From positions 1 to 38,863 of the IMG/VR virus record IMGVR_UViG_3300031576_000169: a DNA stretch of 38,863 nt. One strand, given 5' to 3'. The position numbers were made by a program, and so were the translations under genes. Positions 20,564 through 29,371 of the stretch are shown here, one piece after another; the stretch's first letter is position 1, and each line of letters opens with the position of its first letter. The notes under the pieces are model-generated. The model was not told the DNA's origin, did not search any database, and was given only the letters and a program-made list of their open reading frames with translations. The stretch is from a virus.

Positions 20564-22431
20564 GTGGTCCTCACGATCAGCCTACCACCCTTGCACGACG
20601 ACAATTGCCCGGGTGGCCCCCCGATCTGCATCTTGTACTCCCGGCTGGATCCCGGCACGGTCAGCGCCGCGCTCCTGATCCGCTGGTACGTGGAGCCGGC
20701 GTTCTCGATGATCACGACGGTCGATCCATCTGACAGGTCGACGAGCCTCGCCTTGCACCCGTCTTTCAATACCGCCTCCAGCTTCAGGGTGATGGTCCCG
20801 TATCCTGCGGGATCGAACAGGTAGAACGTCTCGTAGTCGATCCAGGTCACCGCGTAGGGGATCAGCGGCAGGAAGTGCGGCCGCTCCGAAGGGTCCCACG
20901 GATAGGAGCGCACCTCGGGGTCGTCCATCCACAGGTACGGCGAGGCGAGGAAGGGCACGAGCGGGGAAGCCGGGGGCGGTGGCGGGGGGAACGGCACCAG
21001 CGGGAAGAAGTGCGGGAAGACGTGGACCTTCTCGACCTCCTGCTCGAGGAGCTGGCCGCGGGTGAACGGCACCACCGGGCTTGCGGGTTCCGGCGGCGTG
21101 GCGAAGAAGGGCACGCGGAAGAACCGCGGCCCCATGAGCACGCGGCGCTCGGAGTCGTCAGATTCTCCTATGGTCCTCGACCTGCCGATGGGGATGACGG
21201 GGTTCGCCACTACTGCGTTGTCCCCGACCGCCCACCATGCGATCTCCGTCGCCACCGCGTTGTTCGTGCTCCAAGTATTGCGGAATCCGTTGGCGATGAA
21301 GGAGCAGTCGGCCTCCGCCTTCATCGTGGAGGGGCCGGTGTTCGTCGAGATCACCTTTGCCGTGTCGATCTTCGAGTTGGCCTCAGTGTTGAGTGCGGTG
21401 TCGCTCCATTCGACCCAGCCATGCCCTTCCCGCGTCCCGTCGAAGGAGCCGATGGCCAGCTCGGAGTCTCCTCCGATGCCGTCTGCCGCGAGCCTGTCAG
21501 CCGTCGCCTGGAGCACGCCTTTCGGCTGGAAGCCGGGAGCGGTGATGTCGTCAGCCGACCCGGAGGCACCGGTGGATTTGCTAAAGGCTCCGACGGCATG
21601 CTGACCACCTCGGACTGCGAGCACACCGTAGCGACGGGCGGTTGCTTGCACCGTTGTCCAATTCAGAGTGTAGCCATCTGTGATGAAACCGACGAAGTCG
21701 GCGGACGTGAAGACGGCTGGAATTGCTGTAACGCTGAGCGTATTGATCACCCGATTCGTGACGAGGTCGTTGACAGCTCCAAAGTTCGCCGCCATCGTCT
21801 GGGCGTCTTGCCCCGAGAGGCCGTAAGCCCAGCGTGCAGAAGATGACTTGGCTGCTCCGATGCCAGGATGGTACGACGCTCCTGTGGCTGGTGGGGCGTT
21901 GCTCGTTCCGCCGTGTAAGACAAAGATAAACTCGGGATCGAAGCCAAAGCCGACATCATTTTGGTTGCCGGTCACGACAGGTGAAGACTTCTCCAGGACG
22001 ACTGCGTTTGTTAAATCACCACCGCCGAGTACGAGGTAGTGGATTAGGTAGGCGGTCGTATTATTCGTTGGGTAGATAAGTTGGAAGCTGCCAGCGCTGA
22101 ATGCGTTGATTCGCCCGCGGACGCCCAGCGTTGGCGTTCCGTTTGTGAGTATCTCAAGGACACTGTCGCCCCAACTGTCACCACAGTTGGAAGTTGCGAC
22201 GTTGTCATCCGACGCCCACGCAATACAGCGTTGGTTCGCCAGAGCTGTTCCACTTCCCATGCCGACACTGCATCTAGCGCCCGCCGAGAAGCCCTCTGCG
22301 GTTTGTCCGGTGCACCACAAGATCAATGCCTTGGGAGTTAGTCCAGAGTCGACAAGACTCACCGTTTGGGTGGCATTCGCGGTTCCAGACGTCTCCTTGG
22401 CGAAGCTGCCACGCTCGAAGAGAAGGGCCAT
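20560..22431 (-). CDS. receptor-binding/tail-fibre protein, mosaic
   Basis: 623 residues. The first 430 or so are a beta-rich repeat-like region (FERGSFAKETSGTANATQTV, GYTLNWTTVQATARRYGVLA, KADCSFIANGFRN-like segments). A Pro-rich hinge region follows, with repeated xxPxVPF motifs (EPASPVVPF, HFFPLVPF, then seven prolines, ASPLVPF). The end is a small beta domain (TFYLFDPAGYGTITLKLEAV). GC is lower in the N-terminal part than in the C-terminal part. The domain layout suits an adhesin on a flexible stalk; specificity unknown. Confidence 0.6.
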   Translation of the reverse strand: MALLFERGSFAKETSGTANATQTVSLVDSGLTPKALILWCTGQTAEGFSAGARCSVGMGSGTALANQRCIAWASDDNVATSNCGDSWGDSVLEILTNGTPTLGVRGRINAFSAGSFQLIYPTNNTTAYLIHYLVLGGGDLTNAVVLEKSSPVVTGNQNDVGFGFDPEFIFVLHGGTSNAPPATGASYHPGIGAAKSSSARWAYGLSGQDAQTMAANFGAVNDLVTNRVINTLSVTAIPAVFTSADFVGFITDGYTLNWTTVQATARRYGVLAVRGGQHAVGAFSKSTGASGSADDITAPGFQPKGVLQATADRLAADGIGGDSELAIGSFDGTREGHGWVEWSDTALNTEANSKIDTAKVISTNTGPSTMKAEADCSFIANGFRNTWSTNNAVATEIAWWAVGDNAVVANPVIPIGRSRTIGESDDSERRVLMGPRFFRVPFFATPPEPASPVVPFTRGQLLEQEVEKVHVFPHFFPLVPFPPPPPPASPLVPFLASPYLWMDDPEVRSYPWDPSERPHFLPLIPYAVTWIDYETFYLFDPAGYGTITLKLEAVLKDGCKARLVDLSDGSTVVIIENAGSTYQRIRSAALTVPGSSREYKMQIGGPPGQLSSCKGGRLIVRTT

Positions 22432-22820
22432 CAGGGTTTCCGGTTCTTTTCGGCTCGATCGTACGCAGCGTAGAAGTCTGTCTCGGAAGCAAGGGATCCG
22501 GTCTTTACTGCTCCCGCGGGAAGCGCCAGGAGTTCAGGGATGAGCGCCTCCGCCGACACGCCCCCGCGGTTCTCCCCGTCGACGAAGAAGTAGTAGTCCA
22601 GACTGTGCAGCAGCTCGCAGTAGTTCTCAGTCTCGAGCCGCTGGTTGATCGGCCTGCCGGTGCCGTCGTAGCCGTCCTGCTTCCAGATCGCGTAGGTCTC
22701 CAGGAACAGGATCTGCACTACCTGCACGCCAGCGGAGGGGGCCGAGGACCAGGAGGGGAGGTCCGAACCCTCGGCCATGCTGCCGTCTGCGTAGTAGATG
22801 CGCCAGCGGTCGAACGTCAC
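22431..22820 (-). CDS. hypothetical tail protein
   Basis: 129 residues, acidic and aromatic: MTFDRWRIYYADGSMAEGSD, VVQILFLETYAIWKQDGYDG, HSLDYYFFVDGENRGG. GTG at 22820 abuts the previous stop; its own stop overlaps the next ATG. No domain recognised; a tail-tip accessory or fibre chaperone is possible. Confidence 0.6.
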   Translation of the reverse strand: MTFDRWRIYYADGSMAEGSDLPSWSSAPSAGVQVVQILFLETYAIWKQDGYDGTGRPINQRLETENYCELLHSLDYYFFVDGENRGGVSAEALIPELLALPAGAVKTGSLASETDFYAAYDRAEKNRKP

Positions 22821-23126
22821 TTAATCTTCCTCGTGGAACCCCGAGATGCGGCGGTCCTCCCTGCGGTATCCCTGGCCCTCCAGGACTGCCACCTTCTCCC
22901 TCCAGAACCTCTTGGCCTCGGCCTTTGCCCCCGATCCCGAGAACGTCTTGCGGCTGAGAACCGTCGCGGAGACCCCGGGGAGGAACATCGGCCGCGTGAC
23001 CACGGTGAACATCCGGTTGTCGTGCCCGCTGACCGAGTCGATGTCGTGGTGCCGGCGGAGTTCCACCTGGACGGAGGCCGCACCTGTCCCCAGGAACAGC
23101 CGGGTCGCGCAGAGGAGCGCGATCAC
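22821..23126 (-). CDS. hypothetical protein in the tail-fibre block
   Basis: 101 residues: MIALLCATRLFLGTGAASVQ, HDNRMFTVVTRPMFLPGVSA, AEAKRFWREKVAVLEGQGYR. Begins 4 bases after the upstream stop with GTG and ends at the next gene start. No domain recognised; real by spacing and composition. Confidence 0.6.
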   Translation of the reverse strand: MIALLCATRLFLGTGAASVQVELRRHHDIDSVSGHDNRMFTVVTRPMFLPGVSATVLSRKTFSGSGAKAEAKRFWREKVAVLEGQGYRREDRRISGFHEED

Positions 23127-23130
23127 GCGG

Positions 23131-23586
23131 TCACTCGTCGAAGACCATCGTGACGGCGGCGGAGCGCCCGGCCGGCAGGGTCGTGTTGTTCCTCAGCCCG
23201 ATGAAGTTGGCGGGGATGCAGCCGCGCTCGCGTCCAGGAGCCCCCACCCAGATGTATCCCGAGACGATCGGCACGAAGATGCTGTCGAGGGTCTCGACGA
23301 GAGTCCCGTCAGCGGTGTTCTCCACCTGCCCGGCGGTCAGCAAGGTGTCCGCGATGGTGTCGTGGACCTTGACCGGGGCAGACGCGGTCCCCACTCCCAC
23401 GGTCGAGTAGCGCCGGAGCTGGTAGAGGACCGGCACGTCGGTGCTGTTCGCCGGCCCGTCGTGGGCCACCTGCCACTCCGTCACCTCGATGGCGCGGTTG
23501 GCCGCTGGGTCGAGCTGCACCCTGTTGAACGCCGTGGCGGCGACCGCCGACACGTCGCTGACGATCCCTGCGTTCCTGAGTCCCAT
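23131..23586 (-). CDS. hypothetical tail protein
   Basis: 151 residues, beta-rich: ATAFNRVQLDPAANRAIEVT, LYQLRRYSTVGVGTASAPVK, DSIFVPIVSGYIWVGAPGRE. Resembles small decoration or tail-tip components, but no family is certain. ATG at 23586 follows GGAGGCACAC. Confidence 0.6.
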   Translation of the reverse strand: MGLRNAGIVSDVSAVAATAFNRVQLDPAANRAIEVTEWQVAHDGPANSTDVPVLYQLRRYSTVGVGTASAPVKVHDTIADTLLTAGQVENTADGTLVETLDSIFVPIVSGYIWVGAPGRERGCIPANFIGLRNNTTLPAGRSAAVTMVFDE

Positions 23587-23607
23587 CGTGTGCCTCCTGT
23601 GTCTATC

Positions 23608-23994
23608 TTAACCTTGAACGCTCACTTCTCGGGTGCCAAAGTCGAGGAACAGCTCGTAGACTCCAGCCCCCCCGGCTGCCGGGGCCCAGAGCGGGTTGGC
23701 GCCGGCTCCCTGGGTCTTCAGGAAATCTCCGGAAGTCCCGGCCGGCAACCGGGCCCAAGCCGTCGCGCCCCGGTAGATGATGTCGCCTTGGGCGCTCTGG
23801 TCCGCCCCGTCGGAGTCTGGGAACCCGAGCATGACCTGCAGGCGCCCCTGCTCGATGAAGGTGTCGATCGTGAGGCCGCCGGAAAAGACCATCTCGACGA
23901 AGTCTTTGAGGGCGAGCCCGAACGCCTGCGGCAGGGTGATCCCGCCGCCGCCTCCTCCCCCTTCTCCGCCGCTCTTTCTCGGAAGGGTCGGCAC
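23608..23994 (-). CDS. short tail-fibre protein
   Basis: 128 residues. A Gly-rich N-terminus (GGEGGGGGGGITLPQAFGLA) is followed by the repeat-type fibre sequence GDIIYRGATAWARLPAGTSG, which recurs in many phage fibres. It starts immediately after the hub gene, a position typical of fibre subunits. GTG start at 23994. Confidence 0.65.
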   Translation of the reverse strand: MPTLPRKSGGEGGGGGGGITLPQAFGLALKDFVEMVFSGGLTIDTFIEQGRLQVMLGFPDSDGADQSAQGDIIYRGATAWARLPAGTSGDFLKTQGAGANPLWAPAAGGAGVYELFLDFGTREVSVQG

Positions 23995-23995
23995 G

Positions 23996-26296
23996 TCAGA
24001 CGTCCTCGATCAGCTTGAGTTCGTGCGCCATCTCTGTCAGGTCGTGGTCGCTTTCATAGACCAGGTACCGCTGCCCGTCGATGCGCACGCGATCCAGCGG
24101 GAAATAGATCCTCCCGTCGTCCCTGATCCTGACCTCGCTGTGCCCGCGCTGCTCCGAGAAGAACTCGTGGTACGCGGCGGCCAGGATGTTGGCGTAGAAC
24201 TCGTTGGGCACGTAGGGGCTTTCGAGGATGAGCCCTTCAGCCACGAAATCTTTGGTCCCGGCGATCCCGCGGATGTCTCCGGACCGTATCTCGACGAACT
24301 GTTTCGACTGGTCCCACAGCCGCGTGTCGTCTTTGGTCTGGACGAGGTCGTTGATGTCTCCTGGATCCCCGAGGGCTGCGAGGTCGCGGGAGACGAAGTG
24401 CCCCTGGAGGTCGTCGTCAATCCAGGCGACGGCGTTCACCAGGGATGCTAGCTCGGTGAGGGCGTCGGCGGCGCTCTGGTCTTCGAAGTCCGCATAGTCG
24501 ATGATCCCGTTAAAGAACCGGTTCCAGGTGGTGTAGGCGTTGGGTTTGTTCCCGTTGAATCCGATCGCCCTGTAACCCGTCCCGTCCCACCCGGCGGCGT
24601 ACCACAGTCGGGTTGCGTTTGGCCGGATCACCCCTTCTACCGTGGTCACAAACTCGTCTTCGCTGATGATCCCGACCAGCTTGACGTCGCTGACCATCAT
24701 CATGTGGGCCACCCCGTTGTAGACGCGGAGGGTCTTGGTCGGGTACATGGGGGGGAACCGGAAGGTCGCATTTTCCTCAAACAGCACCGCGTCGACGGCG
24801 AAGGTCGTGAGGTCCCTCTCCCACAGTTTCGTTGCCCCGCGGTAGGCAACGATCTTCCATGGACCTCTGAGGTTATCTACCCACGAGGTCTTGCCGTTCT
24901 TCAGCCCCACGATAGCGTCCCACTCCGGGACGTAGCGCAGCCCGAAAAGGGTCTCCACGTTGGAAAAAGTCTGCAGGGTGGTGCCGGCGGTGTTGTGACG
25001 CCGCATCTGCTTGCCGCCGTCCGTGCTCCAGGTCGTCCAGACCTCGTCCCTCCCCGGGTCGTACTCGCAGTCGACGACGTGGATGCTGGTGTCGATGGTG
25101 TAGCTGCCGATGGTGAAGGGGGTTGTGACGGCGCTCCAGTTGATCCCGTCGGTGGTGGTCCGGTACGCGAAGAAGATGGACCCGGCGGTCATGAAAGACT
25201 GAAAGAGCGTCGAGGTCGCCGCGTATTTGAACCCGGTGACGCTCTCGTGAACCCCGAAGCGCTGAAGCGTCTCGGCCTCGGCGTGGGCGTCCCTCAAGTG
25301 GTAGAGGGGGGTGGTAGGCTCACCGTCGGAAACCTTGCGGTAGATCGTCCAGTCGACGAAGCTCTTATGCGTGGTGTCGACGAGAGTCCACCCGGAGTCG
25401 GCGCTCGCCTGGGAGTAGACCCCCCGATTCGTGGCAACATTGGAGCCGAGCATGACGTGGGGCTTCCCGTTCCGCAAACAGACGAAGCACCCGTGGGGCC
25501 ACAGGTTCGCCGGGAGGTCGTAGAGCGACACCCCGGAGGGGGCCGGCAGGGAGAAGCGCTCCTCGCTCAGGCGGTACTCCAGCATCGGCACTCCGGCGGC
25601 CTTGAACACTTCCTCGACCAGGAACTTCATGGTCTTGTACCTGTAGAACGGGGTCTCGACGCGGATCTCCGTCCCGGCCGGGTAGGTGTTGCTCAGGGGC
25701 GCGGCGAGGGTGATCACTCCAGGGACGGCAGAGGTCGCGAAGATTATGACCGGGTCCTCTTTGTTTATCTTGTCGTTCAGGTGGATCGTGTCTCCGTTGG
25801 TGAGGGGTGAAGCGGACTGCCCGGCCCCGAGGGTGATCGTGGACTGCCCCGCGGTTGCGGTGCCGACGGTGTAGGCGGGGAAGGTCCGCCTTACCGCGTC
25901 CACGCTGGTGTCTTTGAGGATGCGGGTGGGGCCGTAGGCGGTGACCTCGCAGAGGTTTTCGAAGCGGTCGAAGGTGATGGAGCCGAGGCCCAGGACAACC
26001 CCAACGAACACCGTCTGAGAGCCCCGCGTGATCCGCAGGTGCCAGCGGTCGGTAGGCCCGAGTATCGAGAAGAGATCGTCGAGGAATCCGTCTTGGTTGT
26101 CGAGCCCGATAGTCACGTCCCCGGTGCGGAATGACAGGAGGTCGCGCTCGATGGAGCGGTTGACCGAGGGGGCGCGGTCCAGCAGGAACCGCGAGGTGAG
26201 ATCCACGGCTTGGGTTGACCCGAAGGTTGTCCCTGCCGGACGCGGGGCGTATGGCAACAGTGATACCCGGAAGTCGATCAGCGGGTTGGGGCTCAT
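23996..26296 (-). CDS. tail hub/baseplate protein with beta-propeller-like insertion
   Basis: 766 residues. Residues 1-250 and about 540-766 look like a hub protein of the tail tip (DVTIGLDNQDGFLDDLF, then MKFLVEEVFKAAGVPMLEYR; C-terminal VRIDGQRYLVYESDHDLTEM). Between them, about 255-535 contains Asp-box-like turns (SADSGWTLVD, TTDGINWSAV, STDGGKQM) and repeated short strands as in BNR/sialidase-type propellers. ATG at 26296 overlaps the tape measure stop (ATGA). It should cap the tail tube; the insertion may bind or process surface glycans. Confidence 0.65.
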   Translation of the reverse strand: MSPNPLIDFRVSLLPYAPRPAGTTFGSTQAVDLTSRFLLDRAPSVNRSIERDLLSFRTGDVTIGLDNQDGFLDDLFSILGPTDRWHLRITRGSQTVFVGVVLGLGSITFDRFENLCEVTAYGPTRILKDTSVDAVRRTFPAYTVGTATAGQSTITLGAGQSASPLTNGDTIHLNDKINKEDPVIIFATSAVPGVITLAAPLSNTYPAGTEIRVETPFYRYKTMKFLVEEVFKAAGVPMLEYRLSEERFSLPAPSGVSLYDLPANLWPHGCFVCLRNGKPHVMLGSNVATNRGVYSQASADSGWTLVDTTHKSFVDWTIYRKVSDGEPTTPLYHLRDAHAEAETLQRFGVHESVTGFKYAATSTLFQSFMTAGSIFFAYRTTTDGINWSAVTTPFTIGSYTIDTSIHVVDCEYDPGRDEVWTTWSTDGGKQMRRHNTAGTTLQTFSNVETLFGLRYVPEWDAIVGLKNGKTSWVDNLRGPWKIVAYRGATKLWERDLTTFAVDAVLFEENATFRFPPMYPTKTLRVYNGVAHMMMVSDVKLVGIISEDEFVTTVEGVIRPNATRLWYAAGWDGTGYRAIGFNGNKPNAYTTWNRFFNGIIDYADFEDQSAADALTELASLVNAVAWIDDDLQGHFVSRDLAALGDPGDINDLVQTKDDTRLWDQSKQFVEIRSGDIRGIAGTKDFVAEGLILESPYVPNEFYANILAAAYHEFFSEQRGHSEVRIRDDGRIYFPLDRVRIDGQRYLVYESDHDLTEMAHELKLIEDV

Positions 26297-27924
26297 CGCA
26301 GCGCCGTGCGGTTTTCCAGCCGGTTGATGACGATCAGCTCGCGGTTGAGTTGCTTCAGGAGTTGGGTTTTCCCAGAGCCGAAGAACCCCCCGAGGCTCAC
26401 CCCGCCGTGGATCTGGGTGCCGCGGTTGATCGTGGTGTTGTGGACGCTGCGGATCCCCGGGGTGGGCCCGCGGTCGACGGCTGCGGCGAAGCCGCTGTCC
26501 ACGAGCCGGAGGAAGTCGGCGGCCCACTTCTTCCCGAAGCTGGCAGCAAGCATGTCGCTTTCGAGGACGTCGAAGCCCGCCTCGCTCTCTTTGATTTTCG
26601 CCACGTTGGCGAGCCCGGCGGCGATGGCTGCCGCCATCAGCACGAAGTTTGCCGGCGGGGGAGCGCTCTTGAGGGCGACGTTGGCGGCGGCGTAGGTGTC
26701 GATGATGGCGCTGATGATGCTGGCGGCCTTGTTCTTCCCGAACACCGAGCGGATGATGTCTGCCGAGCCGACGGCGATCCCGGTCTGGATGTCGAGCCTC
26801 TTTTGCGCCGACTCCCGCTCGTCGTCCTCGATCTTCTGCACGGCCTTCAGCGCCTCTTCCCTGTTCTTCTCCAACCCTGAGACGATCTGCTTCGCGGTTT
26901 CGAGTTGCCGCTCGCGCTCCCTCTCCCGCATCCGGTCCCTGGTCCGCTCCCCTGCTTCGGTTGCTTGCACCTCTTCGTTGTGGAAGCGCTCCATCCGCGC
27001 GGCCAGCCGCTCGTACCAACGCTCGGTTTCTTTCACCTCTTCGGCAGCCCTCCTCGCCCCTTCTGCCAGAGTGTTCAGGTAGGCGGCGGCGGTGGGTTCT
27101 CCCGCCTTCATCGTCCCGTTCAGGAAATCCACGTGAGCGGACGCGAGCTGCAGATCGAGGCTGGCCTTCTCGAGGGCCTCTCCCTGGGACTTCAAGCTCT
27201 TTTCCGTAGCGCTCACGGTGGCTTCCATCGTGATGAAGCCGACGGTGGTCTGTCCCGTCGCCTCCATGACGGACCTCATCGACTCCACCCGCTTCTTAGC
27301 CCAGGAGAGGGATTCCGTCTCCGCCGCGATCTCGTCCTTCAGCCCGCCCACTATCTCCTTCTGCTTCTTCTCCATCTCCTTCGCGGCGACCAGCCCGGCG
27401 ACGGCCCGCACCCTCGCCAACTCGCGCTCGAGGCGGATCATCGTCTCCATCGCCGGGGTCAGCTCCATCCCGCGCTCCTTGAGCTGCCGGAGTTGGTCCC
27501 CGTAAGCGAGGGTGTTGTCTTCCAGAGTTTTGGTCTGCGCGGCGAGCTTGGCGGCCTCTTCTTTTTTCTTTCCCAGGGCGGTGGCGGCGATTCCGGCGGC
27601 CACGGCCACGGCTCCGATGGCGAGGCCGAGGGGCCCGAGCCCGAAGGTGAGCGCCCCGACGGTGTGGGTGAGGACGTTGGCGATCTGCGATGCCCCGCGC
27701 ATCGCCCCGGCGTTCCGCAGCAGGGAGTCCGAGAGCAGGTGCAGTCCCTGGGTCGGGAGCCGGCGGCCGAGCCTGTCGAACACGTCGACCGTTCCCGAAA
27801 CCTTCGGCCCGGTCCGGGCCACGGAGTCGGCCATCCGGTCCACCGAGGCCTTGAGGTCGTCGAACCCCTTGGCGTCGAGGACCGCCTCGATGGTCGCCCT
27901 CAGGGAGAGGTCGTCGCCGGCCAC
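26293..27924 (-). CDS. tape measure protein
   Basis: 543 residues. Long helical and coiled-coil stretches (LAAQTKTLEDNTLAYGDQLR, ERERERQLETAKQIVSGLEK), a hydrophobic glycine-rich segment (VGALTFGLGPLGLAIGAVAV) and an Ala-rich second hydrophobic stretch near VLMAAAIAAGLANVAKIKES are typical. Length sets tail length; at the usual 0.15 nm per residue this is roughly 80 nm, a short siphovirus tail. GTG at 27924 lies right after the chaperone gene with AGGGG upstream. The C-terminus (INRGTQIHGGVSLGGFFGSG) resembles other phage tape measures. Confidence 0.85.
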   Translation of the reverse strand: MAGDDLSLRATIEAVLDAKGFDDLKASVDRMADSVARTGPKVSGTVDVFDRLGRRLPTQGLHLLSDSLLRNAGAMRGASQIANVLTHTVGALTFGLGPLGLAIGAVAVAAGIAATALGKKKEEAAKLAAQTKTLEDNTLAYGDQLRQLKERGMELTPAMETMIRLERELARVRAVAGLVAAKEMEKKQKEIVGGLKDEIAAETESLSWAKKRVESMRSVMEATGQTTVGFITMEATVSATEKSLKSQGEALEKASLDLQLASAHVDFLNGTMKAGEPTAAAYLNTLAEGARRAAEEVKETERWYERLAARMERFHNEEVQATEAGERTRDRMRERERERQLETAKQIVSGLEKNREEALKAVQKIEDDERESAQKRLDIQTGIAVGSADIIRSVFGKNKAASIISAIIDTYAAANVALKSAPPPANFVLMAAAIAAGLANVAKIKESEAGFDVLESDMLAASFGKKWAADFLRLVDSGFAAAVDRGPTPGIRSVHNTTINRGTQIHGGVSLGGFFGSGKTQLLKQLNRELIVINRLENRTALR

Positions 27925-27925
27925 G

Positions 27926-28576
27926 TCAATTCACCCCTTCAGGCTTCTTGCGGTTGGCGCGGGCGTCAGCGTATTCCGCCCCCATCAGACCCCAGGTGAA
28001 GGGCGCGATGCCCTCGTGCCCGGAGTCGATCCTGGCTTCCTGCGGGGCCGCCTGCGCCTTCTGGAGCCCGCGCTTCATCAGGTCAAGGATCGCCAGGACC
28101 TCCTCGTAGGGCCAGCCCATGACCTGGTGGGGGGGCACGCCGTACCTCTGGGCGATGGCGTCGACGACGACTTCCATCGGGGAGGGGCCGGCTTCCTGCT
28201 TCTCCCCCTCATTGGAGTCCGGGGAACCGGAAGCGTCCTTCGGCCCCAGGTTGAGGCTGGCGGTGATCTTCTCCAGGTCGTTCATCCTGCGGAGTTCAAG
28301 GAGCCAGCGATCGAGGATCGCGGCGTCGAGTGTCCGGACAAAGAAGTCCCGGTCCGGGGGGTCGAGGACCAGGCACACGAGATCGGCCAGGTCCCCCACC
28401 GTGAACGAGTCGAGGATGGAGGCCGCGTCGGCGGATCCCTGGCGGGCGGCCTCGATGATCTTCTCGCTGAACTTCGACGTGGCGACTACGACGGCCCCGA
28501 AGGAGATCCGCCGCATCTCGAAGGCGCGACCGCCGAGTGTCAGCCCCCTCCGCTCGTCGAGGAAGTCGCGGAGCAC
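27926..28576 (-). CDS. tail assembly chaperone (fused, no frameshift needed)
   Basis: 216 residues immediately before the tape measure gene. The N-part (LTLGGRAFEMRRISFGAVVV) resembles lambda gpG-type proteins; after a Pro/Ser/Glu linker the C-part (DAIAQRYGVPPHQVMGWPYE) resembles the gpT-type extension. Both are in one continuous frame, unlike the common -1 frameshift arrangement. GTG start at 28576. It keeps tape measure and tube subunits competent during assembly. Confidence 0.7.
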   Translation of the reverse strand: MLRDFLDERRGLTLGGRAFEMRRISFGAVVVATSKFSEKIIEAARQGSADAASILDSFTVGDLADLVCLVLDPPDRDFFVRTLDAAILDRWLLELRRMNDLEKITASLNLGPKDASGSPDSNEGEKQEAGPSPMEVVVDAIAQRYGVPPHQVMGWPYEEVLAILDLMKRGLQKAQAAPQEARIDSGHEGIAPFTWGLMGAEYADARANRKKPEGVN

Positions 28577-28583
28577 GGCATCT

Positions 28584-29123
28584 CTAGGTGTCGGTGACCT
28601 TGAAGAAAGAGCTGGGCGCCGCCCCCGTGATCTCCTGGAGAACGGCGAAGGTGATCTCGTACATCTGCTCCTTCTCCTTCTTCACCGCCAGCTTGATCGG
28701 TCCGGAGCGCCGCGTGCGCCAGAACAGGATCGTCCGGGTCGCCGTGGTCCCGAGCCCCGGGTGGGTCAGGCGGAGCTGCTTGTACTGCGCGGCGTTGTCG
28801 ACGCCGGGCTCGAAGACGAAGTTCGGGGTGGTCCCGGTCTTATCCCCGGCCACGCCCCCGAGGGCGATCGACAGGTTGTCGATCGTGACCTCCTTCGCCA
28901 CGATCTTCAGGGAGCACGCCTTTTTGTTCGGCTCCTGCAGCAGGGCTCCCAGGTGGCGGTCCCCGAAGATGTCGGTGGCCTCTTCGGTCCAGTCGATCTC
29001 CGAGCCCCCCTCGGTGATCCCCGCGTCGGTGAAGGTCCCGGCCCCCTTCGCGGTGACGTAGGCGCTCACCTCGATCAGGAAGTTGGGGATTCCGATCTTG
29101 ACGTTCGTCAGGGTCTCGGCCAT
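28584..29123 (-). CDS. major tail (tube) protein
   Basis: 179 residues: MAETLTNVKIGIPNFLIEVS, GTFTDAGITEGGSEIDWTEE, FGDRHLGALLQEPNKKACSL, and FAVLQEITGAAPSSFFKVTD. Beta-sandwich-like, with the size and location (before chaperone and tape measure) of a tube subunit. Start ATG at 29123. No tail sheath gene accompanies it, so the tail should be non-contractile. Confidence 0.7.
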   Translation of the reverse strand: MAETLTNVKIGIPNFLIEVSAYVTAKGAGTFTDAGITEGGSEIDWTEEATDIFGDRHLGALLQEPNKKACSLKIVAKEVTIDNLSIALGGVAGDKTGTTPNFVFEPGVDNAAQYKQLRLTHPGLGTTATRTILFWRTRRSGPIKLAVKKEKEQMYEITFAVLQEITGAAPSSFFKVTDT

Positions 29124-29131
29124 CGTCTACC

Positions 29132-29362
29132 TCACGCTCCCTTCGTCTTCGGGGGTCTCGCCTCGTCTTCCCAGCGGGCAGAGCCAAGCTCGAGGGTGCC
29201 GCGCATCTCGGGGTTATTGTCGAGGTCGACTTCCACGCGGTCCCCGTGCTTGATCGTCCTGATCCCGGTGACCTTTCCGTCCGGTCCCTTCTCTTCCAGG
29301 TAACAGCGCTGGTCTTTCCCCATCCCGTCGAATACCAGCGTTCCTTTCGTCTTTTCTGCCAT
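29132..29362 (-). CDS. small hypothetical tail/neck protein
   Basis: 76 residues: MAEKTKGTLVFDGMGKDQRC, RTIKHGDRVEVDLDNNPEMR, then a charged end. It resembles the short proteins encoded between head completion and tail tube genes. Good spacing (9 bases after the upstream stop). Function unknown. Confidence 0.65.
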   Translation of the reverse strand: MAEKTKGTLVFDGMGKDQRCYLEEKGPDGKVTGIRTIKHGDRVEVDLDNNPEMRGTLELGSARWEDEARPPKTKGA

Positions 29363-29371
29363 CGCTTCTCC

